From Coix lacryma-jobi var. lacryma-jobi (lineage: Eukaryota; Streptophyta; Magnoliopsida; Poales; Poaceae): a stretch of 64,000 nt of DNA. The stretch is from positions 168,918,302 through 168,982,301 of the forward strand of contig CM019823.1 of NCBI GenBank assembly GCA_009763385.1. Reading direction: 5' to 3'. A program made the translations under genes and the position numbers. Shown one piece after another: positions 33,558 to 45,000 of this stretch (position 1 is the first letter of the stretch; the number at the start of each line of letters is the position of its first letter). Under the pieces are notes generated by a model, which was not told where the DNA came from, made no database searches, and saw only the letters and a list, made by a program, of their open reading frames with translations.

Positions 33558-34799
33558 TGTAACACCTCTGGTGTTTAATATGTAATTAACCTGACATGTC
33601 ATCATCATTAGTCATTAATCATTCTTGCCTTGCATTTATGTTTGCTTAGTACTTGTGTAGCAATCTCTTTTCAAAAACCCTAAAAGCCCAAATCTTCCTA
33701 TAAGGGCAAAAATGGTATTTCACCTCTGTGCCTAGCTTTGTGTAAATTCTTGTTCAGTTGGATGTCTTGAATTTGTTGTGTTGGCCAAAGTTCAAAAATC
33801 AAAATCAGATTTCAATCCCTTTGCAAAACCCTGATCTCCAACCCTGGATTTTATCCCTCTTTTTGGTAATCAAAAATTATTCAAATTTGAGGTTGGTCCA
33901 AAAAGCAAAGTTGTAGATCTGGCCAAGAGAAACAACTTTGGTATTTACAAATTTTTTCAAGTTTCTGTACAAAGTTTGAAGTAAATCCAAATTCATTCAA
34001 TTCCAATCCTTGTCCCCTTTTCAGTTTTCAAATTTATTTAAAAACTATTGAGTTTCAGAAAAAGGGTATATTAGCAAAGTTGTAGGTTTTGATAAAAGGA
34101 ACTAACTTTCATATTTGCAGATTTCCAACTTTCAATGTAAATCAAAAGTAATTTTGAATTTATTCAAATCCCAAAAGTGTTCCCTTTCTGTTTTCAAATG
34201 TGGTCCAAAAACTATTTGGATTTTGAAAATATTTTTTTGACAAAGTTGTAGATCTCTTTTTTCTGCACAACTTTGGTGGTTTTGAGTTTTTGCTGCTCAG
34301 TTCAAGTTTTGGAAATAATTTGCGAAATACAGAGATCAGCCCAAAGTCAAACCCTAGACCTAGCGCCCTGTTCATCTCCTACCTAGGGTCAGAGCAGAGC
34401 AGGGAGGGGGTCCCGGCCATGCCGCACGCCAGCGCCGCTTGCGCCACGCGCCTAGCCGCACCACGCCCGCCCCCGACTTGTCGCCTGCGCCCGCGCCATC
34501 ATGCCGCACCCGCAGTGCAAAGCGCTGACCTCCGCCCCCCGTCCCCCACTGCCCCAGCACGACGCCGCCGCGTGGCCGTCGCCGGCGAACGCACACCCGA
34601 CCCCTGCGCGCACGCCGTCCTTCCAAACTCCGACGAAACACCGGTGAACTCTCGGGTTCGTCAAATACTACCTCTCCGGCCACGATCATCTTCCCCTGAC
34701 CCCTGTGTCAGCTTCCTTGGCTCCGCGCGACTCTAACCAGGCCCTTGCGGTCTCGTGTGTTGCGCAATCGCCGGATCGCCGAGTGCCGCCGCGGCCGTC

Positions 34800-35405
34800 T
34801 CTCCCTCGAGCCTCACCCTCGAGCACGGTCGAGCCTCACCCTCGAGCCTCACCCTCGAGAACGTGTCGAGCCTCACCCTCTAGCACGTGTCGAGCCTCAC
34901 CCTCGAGCCACACCCTCGAGCACGCCTGAGAACCGCGCTCCCTCGAAGCAGCCGAACCCTGCCTGCGACCCGTGGTAAGCACCCGAAGCCTCCGGTCTCT
35001 GCTTCCACTCCGCTTCGCCCGAGCCTAGCCTCGAGCAGACACGTACCCTCACCACTTCGCTCGAGCCAGGCCTCGAGCGGACTCACGCACCCTCAGCTTC
35101 GCTCGAGCCAGGCCTCGGCGAACACATGCTCTCCGCTTCGCCCGAGCCAGGCCTCGGCGAACACATGCTCTCCGCTTCGCCCGAGCCAGGCCTCGGCGAA
35201 CACATGCTTTCCGTCTCGCCCGAGCCTCCCAGTCAGGCCTCGGACGGACGCTCTGCTTTCCGTTTCGCCCGAGCCTCCCGGCCAGGCCTCGGACGAAACG
35301 CTTGTTTCCGTCTCGCCCAAGCCTACCAGCCAGGTCTCGGACGGCCGAGTGTTTCCGCCTCGCCCGAGCCCTGCTGTTCGCCTCACAGCGATTCGCCCGA
35401 GCCCC
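34800..35405 (+). repeat. GC-rich tandem repeats in LTR 1
   Basis: Two arrays. The first has ~21-bp units of cctcgagcctcaccctcgag at 34800-34925. The second has ~45-bp units around cgcccgagccaggcctcggcgaacacatg at 35090-35400. The same arrays occur at 43575-44165 in LTR 2. LTR 3 keeps only a shortened second array (52500-52735). Confidence 0.8.
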
Positions 35406-36029
35406 TGCGAGGAAGGAGCACAGCGCTCTTTTCTTTTCCTTTTTGAAAGAGTGTGAATAGTGTTCTGTTTTCTCTTTTTGTGTGAATTAATCTGTTGTTC
35501 CTTAAATCCTGATAAAATTATGGTATGCTCATGCACTGTGTAGAATTTTATAAAAATATGAAACTTGACTTTTCTGCAAGAATTTGAAAATGTAAAATCC
35601 TCTTTTTATTAATAAATGGATGGTTTTGGGATTTTTAGAATATTATTTATAACTCCAAAAATCATGAGATAAATTTTTGTGAGCTTCCTATGCCATGTTT
35701 AGTCTCTGGTGAAATTTTGAAGTCTTTTGGAGCAAGTTGATTTTTGAGCATTTATCTTTAATTGTTAAATAGTGCCTTTTGTTAATTAATGTCTGGAATT
35801 ATTTGAGCACCTTAATGACCTCCAAAAATTAAGAAATTTGTTTTGCCATCTATCTACACCATAATGAACTTATGTGATTAATTTGGTAATTTTTGGAGCA
35901 ACTTCATAAAATGACCTTTTTAAATAATTAAGGAAAATAGAAAAAGTGATTAGGGTTCATGTTGTATGCCCTGTTTTTGCATTGTTCATGCTAGCATACT
36001 CATGTGCATGCATCATTGCATTCGTATAG

Positions 36030-36143
36030 TCACCGAAGAAGGAGTCAAGATCGAGGCAGCCGCCGACGAACCTGTCCCTGAGGCTACCCCGAGCTCCGAC
36101 AACTGCCCTGCCGCCCTCGAGCCTGCCCTCTTTGCTCTTCAAG
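36030..36143 (+). other. Exon-like acidic block in LTR 1
   Basis: Follows CGTATAG (acceptor-like) and ends CTTCAAG before GCAAGC (a possible GC donor). The open frame reads VTEEGVKIEAAADEPVPEAT and continues. Counterparts are at 44789-44899 and 53358-53473; early differences are -3 and +3 bases, with a single-base loss later in LTR 3. Element A has a related block at 25976-25837. Confidence 0.45.
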
Positions 36144-37627
36144 GCAAGCCCGGTGCATTTAACCCTTTCCTTGAATTTATAAAATGATTTTTCTTAAATG
36201 CTTTTGAGTTAAATTATTGCATTAGGTTTATAGGAGTTGTGTGCTATCCCTAATTGATGCACTATCCACCTTGACCACTGATACACCTGATACCTGCTGT
36301 TCAAAAAAGTATTTGAAAAATGCTTAGCAATGCTTATTGAATTAGACTTTGCAATAAAATGCCAATTTCAAAAGTGTGATCACTTAAGGAATGTTTATGG
36401 GATTTTGGTCTTACTCCCCGGCTGTTGGCTAGGTATCTGATCCGTACCTAGTCAATAGCGAGGAGAGGTTGTCCGAGCATACGGTGCCGTCATGTTGTAG
36501 TCCGGGACTCAACAGTTGACACCGACCGGGACAGGGTTGAAAAACTGACAGGACTATCACGCTTGGGTGAGATATGACCAAGGTATAGTTCTGGCTGGAA
36601 AATTAGGGACCATCCGTATGGGGGCCCTGCTGGTCAAGACTTGTAACTATTCACATACTTCGGAAAGCTCTGGCTCCGAGAAATCCTTGATTGGGAACGA
36701 CAACCGCGCACTGGGAGTGGAGAGATGGCGGAAGTAGCATGTACCCACGTGGTCGTCGTACCTGGATAGGAGTGGTGTACTCTACTTCCGGGTGGCGTAG
36801 GACCGGGCCCAATCTTGGAGGAATCATGGTAGACGAGTTGGCATATGCAAGCTTGGGTGCTACATATGCAGTGTGGATAGGGATCCTCAGCTGAGTATTA
36901 TTTATCCGGATTAACGTTGCTCCTCGGTTATGGAGACTTGGTCCACTGACTGTCAACGGAGAGTGGTTCTCAACTAGGAATGTTTTGAAATGTAAAATGA
37001 ATCATGACGATGAAGAATTGAGGAATACTGAATCTTTCAAAAATAAAATAAGGTTTACAAAAATGCTTTTCTGCAAAATACTTGATCTTGCTTAAGCCTT
37101 ACCTGACTACCCTAAGCCTCTCATTCCTGAGTCTTCTCCCTTTTCTTTAGTCGGGTAAGTCTTGTTGAGTACCCCAGTACTCAGGGTTTGTTACCCATGC
37201 TGCAGGTATGACAGAGTCCCCGATGTGTCTTGCACCCTGCTGCGTGACCATCGTCCAGGAAGAGGCCGATGAGGCTGAAGAATAGTTGTACACCCTCGGG
37301 CTGGGTGATTATAAGTATCTTTGCTGTTCTCCACTACGTTGCCTATGTCTATTTCTATTATCAGAACTTGGTTTGTAATAACTGCACCTTAATTTCTATT
37401 TGGAACCCTGCTTTGTAAACTAATGTTATTTAAGTCTTCCGCTCATTATTCCGATGTTATTTGTAAAAGTATGCAATGCTGTAACCGAATTGTGAGATGA
37501 TCCTGCGGACATTGGGCACTGATGTAGCCCGGTGGCGAACAGGTCTTAATCACATGGAACATGGGTTTGGCTGTCAGAGGTTGACAGGGACACGTGGGCC
37601 ATGGATTAGGGTCGTTCCGTCACAGAG

Positions 37628-37642
37628 TGGTATCGGAGCATC
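37628..37642 (+). other. Primer-binding site, internal 1 of array B
   Basis: TGGTATCGGAGCATC three bases after LTR 1. The same site follows LTR 2 at 46376-46390. Initiator-methionine tRNA type. Confidence 0.85.
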
Positions 37643-37951
37643 TCACTTTAACGTTGCAGTGTTCGTTTTGCGAAAACTTCAAAAGACCTTTCGAGTCCAA
37701 ACAAACTAAACTTGACTATTTTGAGTCCAAATTGCTTCTCTCATCTTGTCTCTCATATGGCAACACTAGCTAGTGGAACAACATGTTTTAAGCCCTATGT
37801 ACCTTATTTATTTATTGCATTGCTTTGTTCCGTAGGAACGATTCATGCATCATGTCATAATCACTTAAGTTAACTTCCTCTAAGTTCGTTGGGGTAGTAT
37901 GCCTTTACCTGTTCTTGCTAGCCTTTCTCATCCATCTTCTCTTATCCAGAC

Positions 37952-38561
37952 ATGGCCCGTATCAAGCTGACTGCCCGCAAGTCGACTGGACCGCATGGTG
38001 TGCCACGCCACCAGCTGGCACCACGCGCTGGGGGGAGGAGACTGGAGAATCTTCCAATGGTCGTCGCTTTCCCCGCCGCACCCGCAAGAACCTGAAGGAG
38101 GAGATCAAGGATCTGAAGGCTGAGCTGAAGAACTTGGAGCATGACTTCTACCACTCACGCCTGGAGTTTTATGAGGCACGAGCTTCCCTGGAGCAGGCCA
38201 ACCGGAACACGGTTCGCGCTATCGAGCAGCGCAATGATGCTTGGACCCGCGAGGACGTTACCAGAGCCCAGCTCCACGGACTGCAGCAGTACACAGCTCA
38301 GATTGAACAGTTCAATGATATGCTTCATGAGGAAGTGCATCAGCTGTATGATCAACTCCACCCCTTGGTACCCCCGGTTATGGAAGACCCTGAGGACAGA
38401 GTAGTGGAAGAACCCGATGTGGAACAAGAGCCAGACGTGGACGAAGAAATTGAACCTGCTGAGAGGACGTCCACACTGAAGACGAGGACGAGGAGGAAGA
38501 GCCTGAGCTCATCCTCGAAGAAGACGACGACGAAGACATGATCATCATCGGCGACGACTAG
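37952..38561 (+). pseudogene. Array B ORF1, copy 1: histone H3-tail-like N-terminus
   Basis: The ATG at 37952 begins ARIKLTARKSTG, matching the H3 tail at 10 of its first 12 residues, including K4, R8, K9, S10 and T11. GVPRHQLA continues the match to H3 APRKQLA. A G-run two bases longer than in copy 2 (about 38031) shifts the frame. The remaining frame encodes a basic stretch, a long helical and probably coiled-coil segment (KNLKEEIKDLKAELKNLEHDF) and an acidic C-terminus (LEEDDDEDMIIIGDD) ending at 38561. It is about 200 codons, shorter than element A ORF1 because the middle domain is missing. No known function. Confidence 0.8.
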
Positions 38562-38736
38562 ACTCGTAGTGTCTGTACCATCTGCTTACCTAAAACCTTA
38601 GTCTAGGTTTGGGGGCGTTAGTCTGTCTGTTACCAAGTCTGGCATGTATCTTTCTTTTCGCATCTTTTCCCTTTATCGGTCAGTGTATCTGTCAGAGATC
38701 TTTATCAATCTATCAGCCTTTGTATCAGAAGAAGCT

Positions 38737-41700
38737 ATCAGTCGTGTTGTTTGATTCTGGTGCATCGCATTCCTTCATCAGTCGTACTTTTGTCATCAAG
38801 CATGAAATATCAATAGGATTTAAAAGAAAGTTTCTGCATATTTTCGCCTGGAGGGCGTATAAGTACTAAGGAAGTGGTTCGCAGTTACCCAGTAATGTTG
38901 GGGGGACATGTATTTCACACCACCATGATAGTGCTTCATGCTCAGGAGATAGATGTCATCCTAGGCATGAATTGGATGTGTCAGTATAAAGCCATGATCG
39001 ACATCTTGAATAGAGTTGTGAGAGTGGATATTCCTAACAGTACCGCCAAACTCCTTCTCCAACTCCAATGCCTCAAAAACCAGCAGCCACTCAAATAAAT
39101 ACCGCCTATGTCCTGGAAACCAGAGACATCCCCGTGGTTTGTGAATTCCCTGATGTTTTTCCTGAGGATTTGCCTGGTCTGCCTCCTGACCGTGACGTTG
39201 AGTTTGCCATAGAGCTAAAGCCCGGGACTGCTCCTATATCCCGCAGAGCTTATCGAATGCCTCCCAGAGAGTTGGCAGAACTAAAAATCCAATTACAAGA
39301 TTTGTTGGACAAGGGTTTCATTCGCCCAAGCTCGTCTCCTTGGGGCTGTCCTGCAATCTTTGTAAAGAAGAAAGACAAGACTCTCAGAATGTGCATTGAT
39401 TATCGCCCACTCAATGAGGTCACCATCAAAAATAAATATCCCTTGCCTCGTATTGATCTTCTCTTTGACCAGTTAGCTGGAGCCATAGTATTCTCCAAGA
39501 TCGATCTCAGATCTGGCTACCACCAAATAAAGATTCGTCCTGAAGATATTCCTAAAACAGCTTTCACCACCAGATACGGCCTATATGAGTACTTGGTCAT
39601 GTCCTTCGGTTTGACCAATGCCCCTGCTCATTTCATGTACCTCATGAACTCTGTATTCATGCCAGAGCTTGATAAATTCGTGGTCGTGTTCATTGACGAC
39701 ATCCTTGTCTACTCAAAAACCCCTGAAGATCATGCCGAACATCTTCGTATCGTTCTATCCCGTCTCAGAGAACATCAGCTGTATGCCAAGTTCAGTAAAT
39801 GTGAGTTCTGGTTAGATCAGATACAGTTTCTTGGTCATGTCCTTTCGCTGAAGGTGTGTCAGTTGACCCTGGTAAAGTGGCAGACATTCTGGATTGGAAG
39901 CCACCTACCACTGTTCATCAAGTCCGCAGCTTTATGGGAATGGCAGGATATTATCGTCGATTCATCCCAGATTTCTCAAGAATCGCCAAGCCTATCACTG
40001 AGTTAGTAAAGAATTCTGTGAAGTTTGTCTGGTCACCAGCCTGTGAGCAAGCCTTTCAAACTCTGAAGAAACTGTTAACTACTTCACTAGTGCTAGCCCA
40101 GCCGAACATCGAGAAGCCCTTTGATGTCTACTGTGATGCATCTGGTACTGGTTTGGGCTGTGTTTTGATGCAAGAGGTCGAGTGATCGCTTATGCCTCCC
40201 GACAGCTTAAGCGACATGAAGAGAATTACCCAACTCATGATCTCGAGTTAGCAGCAGTAGTGCATGCTTGAAGATCTGGCGTCATTATTTGTTGGGCAGT
40301 ACCTGTAATGTGTACACTGATCACAAAAAGCCTGAAGTATATCTTCACTCAAGAGAAACTGAATATGAGGCAGAGAAGATGGCTTGAGTTAATTAAGGAC
40401 TATGATCTTGAAGTGCATTACCATCCGGGTAAGGCGAATGTGGTCGCCGATGCACTCAGTCGCAAGTCTTATTGCAACTGTCTGATGAAGAAACCCTATG
40501 ATTCTTCTTGTGTTATGAGCTGGAAAAGTGAATATTGAAATGATCCACAAGGAACTCTGATATAATCAGAATAGAAACCCCTATCAGAGAGCAGATCACC
40601 GCTGCACAGAAAGATAACCCTGGAATCAAGCACATCATCAAAAGGTCCAATCCGGAAAGGCTGATTGTTTCAGGATTGATGATGCAGGAGTAGTATGGTT
40701 TAAGAATCGGTTAGTAGTTCCTAAAGTGTCTGAGTTAAGAAAGTTAATCCTTGATGAAGCACACTTGACTAGATTCTCCATCCACCCCGGCAGCAACAAG
40801 ATGTACCAGGATTTGAAGCAGCAATTCTGGTGGACAAAGATGAAGATTGAGATCGCCCGATATGTCGCTCAGTGCGATACCTGCCAGAAAGTCAAAGCCG
40901 TGCACATGAAGCCCGGAGGAGAATTGCAACCTTTATCTGTACCTGCTTGGAAATGGGACGATATCAGTATGGATTTTATCAATGGTCTACCCAAGACATC
41001 AAGAGGTTTTGATTCCATATGGGTGATCGTGGATCGCCTCACTAAGCAAGCTCACTTCCTGCCAGTGAAGACCAGTTACACCGTACCCCACTTATGCCAC
41101 TTTGTACAAGAACCCATAGTGAAACTCCATGGCATACCCAAGAGCATTATCTCTGATCGTGGTACCCAGTTTGTCGCAAAGTTTTGGAAAGCGTTCCATA
41201 CCTCACTTGGAACCAAGCTCTTGCATAGTACGACATATCATCCGCAAACAGATGGACAAACTGAGCGAGTCAACAAAAGTGTTAGAGGATATGTTGAAAG
41301 CATGTGTGCTCACCTTCGCAGATACTTGGGATGACTGTTTGCCCTTGGCAGAGTTCTCATATAATAACAGTTACCAAGAGAGCATCAAAATGGCACCCTT
41401 TGAAGCACTGTACGGCCGCCGTTGTCGTACACCTCTCAATTGGTCTGAACCCGGAGAAAGGGAATTCTTTGGAGTTGACCTAGTAAAAGATATGGAAGAG
41501 AAAGTCAAGCATATACAAGAGAACATGAAGATTGCACAGTCTCGACAGAAAAGTTATGCTGACAGAGACGTCGACCTCTGCAGTTCGAGATCGGGGATTA
41601 TGTGTACCTGAAGGTCTCACCCACCAAAGGAGTCACTCGTTTTGGAGTCAAAGGAAAGCTAGCACCCCGCTACATTGGTCGTTTGAGATTCTGGATCGTT

Positions 41701-42015
41701 GTGGCAAGGTCGCTTACAAGCTAAGTTTGCCCGATCATCTTTCAGCAGTTCATAATGTGTTTCATGTCTCCCAACTCAAGAAGTGTCTCCGAGTACCTGA
41801 TCATGTGGTTGAAGTTGAAGGCGTTGAGCTAGAACCAGATCTGTCATACACTGAGTATCCAGTTCGCGTGTTGGATCATAAGGATCGTGTTACCACGAAG
41901 AACCACCACACATGGTACAAGATCCAGTGGAACCAGCACTCTGAAGAAGAAGCCACCTGGGAATCCCGAAGACTTCTTAGCAAAGAACTATCCCGACTTT
42001 CTCGAATCTCTGTAG
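38737..42015 (+). pseudogene. pol: Array B pol, copy 1: protease to chromodomain, frameshifted
   Basis: Order: protease VVLFDSGASHSF (38741 on) and DVILGMNWM; RT from CEFPDVFPEDLPGLPPDRD (39140) through FIDDILVYS (39690); a shift at about 39846 (one C missing); thumb; RNase H start to 40185, with further 1-bp shifts at 40172 and near 40270; the integrase zinc region (CDTCQKVKAVH) near 40880 and a core with MDF, SDRGTQF and YHPQTDGQTERV; then a chromodomain (TWYKIQW, EEATWES) near 41920 and a stop at 42015. The protease has its normal Asp-Ser-Gly. Protease starts about 180 bases after ORF1 ends, so gag is absent. Most lesions are single-base indels that copy 2 does not share. Confidence 0.9.
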
Positions 42016-42073
42016 ATGTAAGGTTTTGCCTTTTCCTTCTTAAGACGTGGAATCTCGGGGCGAGATTTCTTTT

Positions 42074-42085
42074 AGGGGGGAAGGC
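42074..42085 (+). other. Polypurine tract, internal 1 of array B
   Basis: AGGGGGGAAGGC directly before LTR 2. The equivalent AGGGGGAAGGC is at 50830-50840 before LTR 3. Confidence 0.85.
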
Positions 42086-45000
42086 TGTAACCCCTCTGGT
42101 GTTTAATATGTAATTAACCTGACATGTCATCATCATTAGTCATTAATCATTCTTGCCTTGCATTTATGTTTGCTTAGTACTTGTGTAGCAATCTCTTTTC
42201 AAAAACCCTAAAAGCCCAAATCTTCCTATAAGGGCAAAAATGGTAATTTCACCTCTGTGCCTAGCTTTGTGTAATTCTTGTTCAGTTGGATGTCTTGAAG
42301 TTTTGTTGTGTTGGCCAAAGTTCAAAAATCAAAATCAGATTTCAAATCCCTTTGCAAAACCTTGATTTCCAAACCCTGGATTTTATCCCTCTTTTTGTAA
42401 TTCAAAATTATTCAAAATTTGAGGTTGGTCCAAAAAGCAAAGTTGTAGATCTGGCCAAGAGAAACAACTTTGGTATTTACAAATTTTCAAGTTTCTGTAC
42501 AAAGTTTGAAGTAAATCCAAATTCATTCAAATTCCATTTTGTCCCCTTTTCAGTTTTCAAAATTTATTTAAAAACTATTGAGTTTCAGAAAAAGGGTATA
42601 TTAGCAAAGTTGTAGGTTTTGATAAAGGAACAACTTTCATATTTGCAGATTTCCAACTTTCAATGTAAAATCAAAAGTAATTTTGAATTTATTCAAATCC
42701 CAAAAGTGTTCCCTTTTCTGTTTTCAAATGTGGTCCAAAAACTATTTGGATTTTGAAAATATTCTTTTGACAAAGTTTAGATCTCTTTTTTCTGCACAAC
42801 TTTGGTGTTTTGAGTTTTTGCTGCTCAGTTCAAGTTTTGGAAGTATTTGCGAAATACAGAGATCAGCCCAAAGTCAAACCCTAGACCTAGCCCTGTTCAT
42901 CTCCTACCTAGTCAGAGCAGAGCAGGGGGGGTCCCGGCCATGGCCGCCAGCCCAGCGCCGCTTGCGCCACGCGCCTGGCAGCCGCACGCCCGCCCCCGAC
43001 TTGTCGCCTGCGCCCGCGCCATCATGCCGCACCCGCACGCGCAAAGCGCTGACCTCCGCCCCGTCCCCCACTGCTCCCAGCACGACGCCGCCGCGTGGCC
43101 GTCGCCGGCGAACGCACACCCGGCCCTACGCGCACGCCGTCCTTCCCGCCACCTGCAATCGAGTGCGCACGCCTTGGCCGAACTCATCCACACCATCCCG
43201 TTGCTCTCTACCGTCCCCGACCGTCCTATAAAGGGACCCGCCGGAGTCCGAGCTCCTCCTCGTCTCCGCCGCCGTCGCCAGCCCACTCCGAAGCTCCCGC
43301 CGCTCAACACCTAGCCCGAAAGCTCCGCCTTGAGCTCGCGAAGCTTCCCAGCCCTCAATTTCACCTCCCCCGCCTCCAATCGCCCGGCGTAACCCCATCT
43401 TCCCAACTCCGACGAACACCGTGAACTCGGTTTCGTCAAATACTCTCTCCGGCCACGATCATCTCCCCTGACCCCTGTGTCAGCTTCCTTGGCTCCGCGC
43501 GACTCTAACCAGGCCCTTGCGGTCTCGTGTGTTGCGCAGGATCGCGGATCGCCGGAGTGCCGCCGCGGCCGTCTCCTCCCTCGAGCCTCACCCTCGAGCA
43601 CGGTCGAGCCTCACCCTCGAGCCTCACCCTCGAGAACGTGTCGAGCCTCACCCTCGACCGTGTCGAGCCTCACCCTCGAGCCACACCCTCGGCACGCTCG
43701 AACCGCGCTCCCTCGAAGCAGCCTAGCCCTGCCTCCGACCCGTGGTAAGCACCCGAAGCCTCGGTTCTGCTTCACTTCGCTTCGCCCGAGCCTAGCCTCG
43801 AGCAGACACGTACCCTCACCACTTCGCTCGAGCCAGGCCTCGAGCGGACTCACGCACCCTCAGCTTCGCTCGAGCCAGGCCTCGCGAACACATCTCTCCG
43901 CTTCGCCCAGCCAGGCCTTGGCGAACACATGCCCTCCGCTTCGCCCGAGCCAGGCCTCGGCGAACCCTGCTTTCCGTCTCGCCCGAGCCTCCCAGTCAGG
44001 CCTCGGACGGACGCTTGCTTTCCGTTTCGCCCGAGCCTCCCGGCCAGGCCTCGGACGAAACGCTTGTTCCGTCTCGCCCACCTACTCAGCCAGGTCTCGG
44101 ACGCCGAGTGTTTCCGCCTCGCCCGAGCCCTGCTGTTCGCCTCACAGCGATTCGCCCGAGCCCTGCGAGGAAGGAGCACAGTGCTCTTTTCTTTTTCCTT
44201 TTTGAAGAGTGTGAATAGTGTTCTGTTTTCTCTTTTTTGTGTGAATTAATCTGTTGTTCCTTAAATCCTGATAAAATTATGGTATGCTCCATGCACTGTG
44301 TAGTATTTTATAAAAATATGAAACTTGACTTTTCTGCAAGAATTTTGAAAATGTAAAATCCCTCTTTTAATTAATAAATGGATGGTTTTGGATTTTTAGA
44401 ATATTATTTATACTCCACAAATCATGAGATAAATTTTTGTGAGCTTCCTATGCCATGTTTAGTCTCTGGTGAAATTTTGAAGTCTTTTGGAGCAAGTTGA
44501 TTTTTGAGCATTTATCTTTAATTGTTAAATAGTGCCTTTTGTTAATTAATGTCTGGAATTATTTGAGCACCTTAATGACCTCCAAAAATTAGAAATTTGT
44601 TTTGCCATCTATCTACACCATAATGAACTTATGTGATTAATTTGGTAATTTTTGGAGCAACTTCATAAAATGACCTTTTTAAATAATTAAGGAAAATAGA
44701 AAAAGTGATTAGGGTTCATGTTGTATGCCCTGTTTTTGCATTGTTCATGCTAGCATACTCATGTGCATGCATCATTGCATTCGTATAGTCACCGAAGGAG
44801 TCAAGATCGAGGCAGCCGCCGACGAACCTGTCCCTGAGGCTACCCCGAGCTCCGACAACTGCCCTGCCGCCCTCGAGCCTGCCCTCTTTGCTCTTCAAGG
44901 CAAGCCCCGGTGCATTTAACCCTTTCCTTGAATTTATAAAATGATTTTCTTAAATGCTTTTGAGTTAAATTATGCATTAGGTTTATAGGAGTTGTGTGCT

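Larger units (their letters stand above)
33558..37624 (+). repeat. Array B LTR 1 (4067 bp), TATA segment deleted
   Basis: Starts TGTAACACCTCTGG and ends CGTTCCGTCACA. Compared with LTR 2 it lacks about 255 bases near 34620, between gccgtcctt and cc-aactccgacgaa, including the TATAAAG box. It holds CTCGAGC repeats (34800-34925), CGCCCGAGCC repeats (35090-35400) and exon-like blocks (36030-36143; 37206-37285). Confidence 0.92.

Noticed and set aside
34887..35456. 189-codon frame in LTR 1
   Set aside because: Translation of CGCCCGAGCC tandem repeats; repeated Pro/Ser/Arg units open in several frames on both strands.
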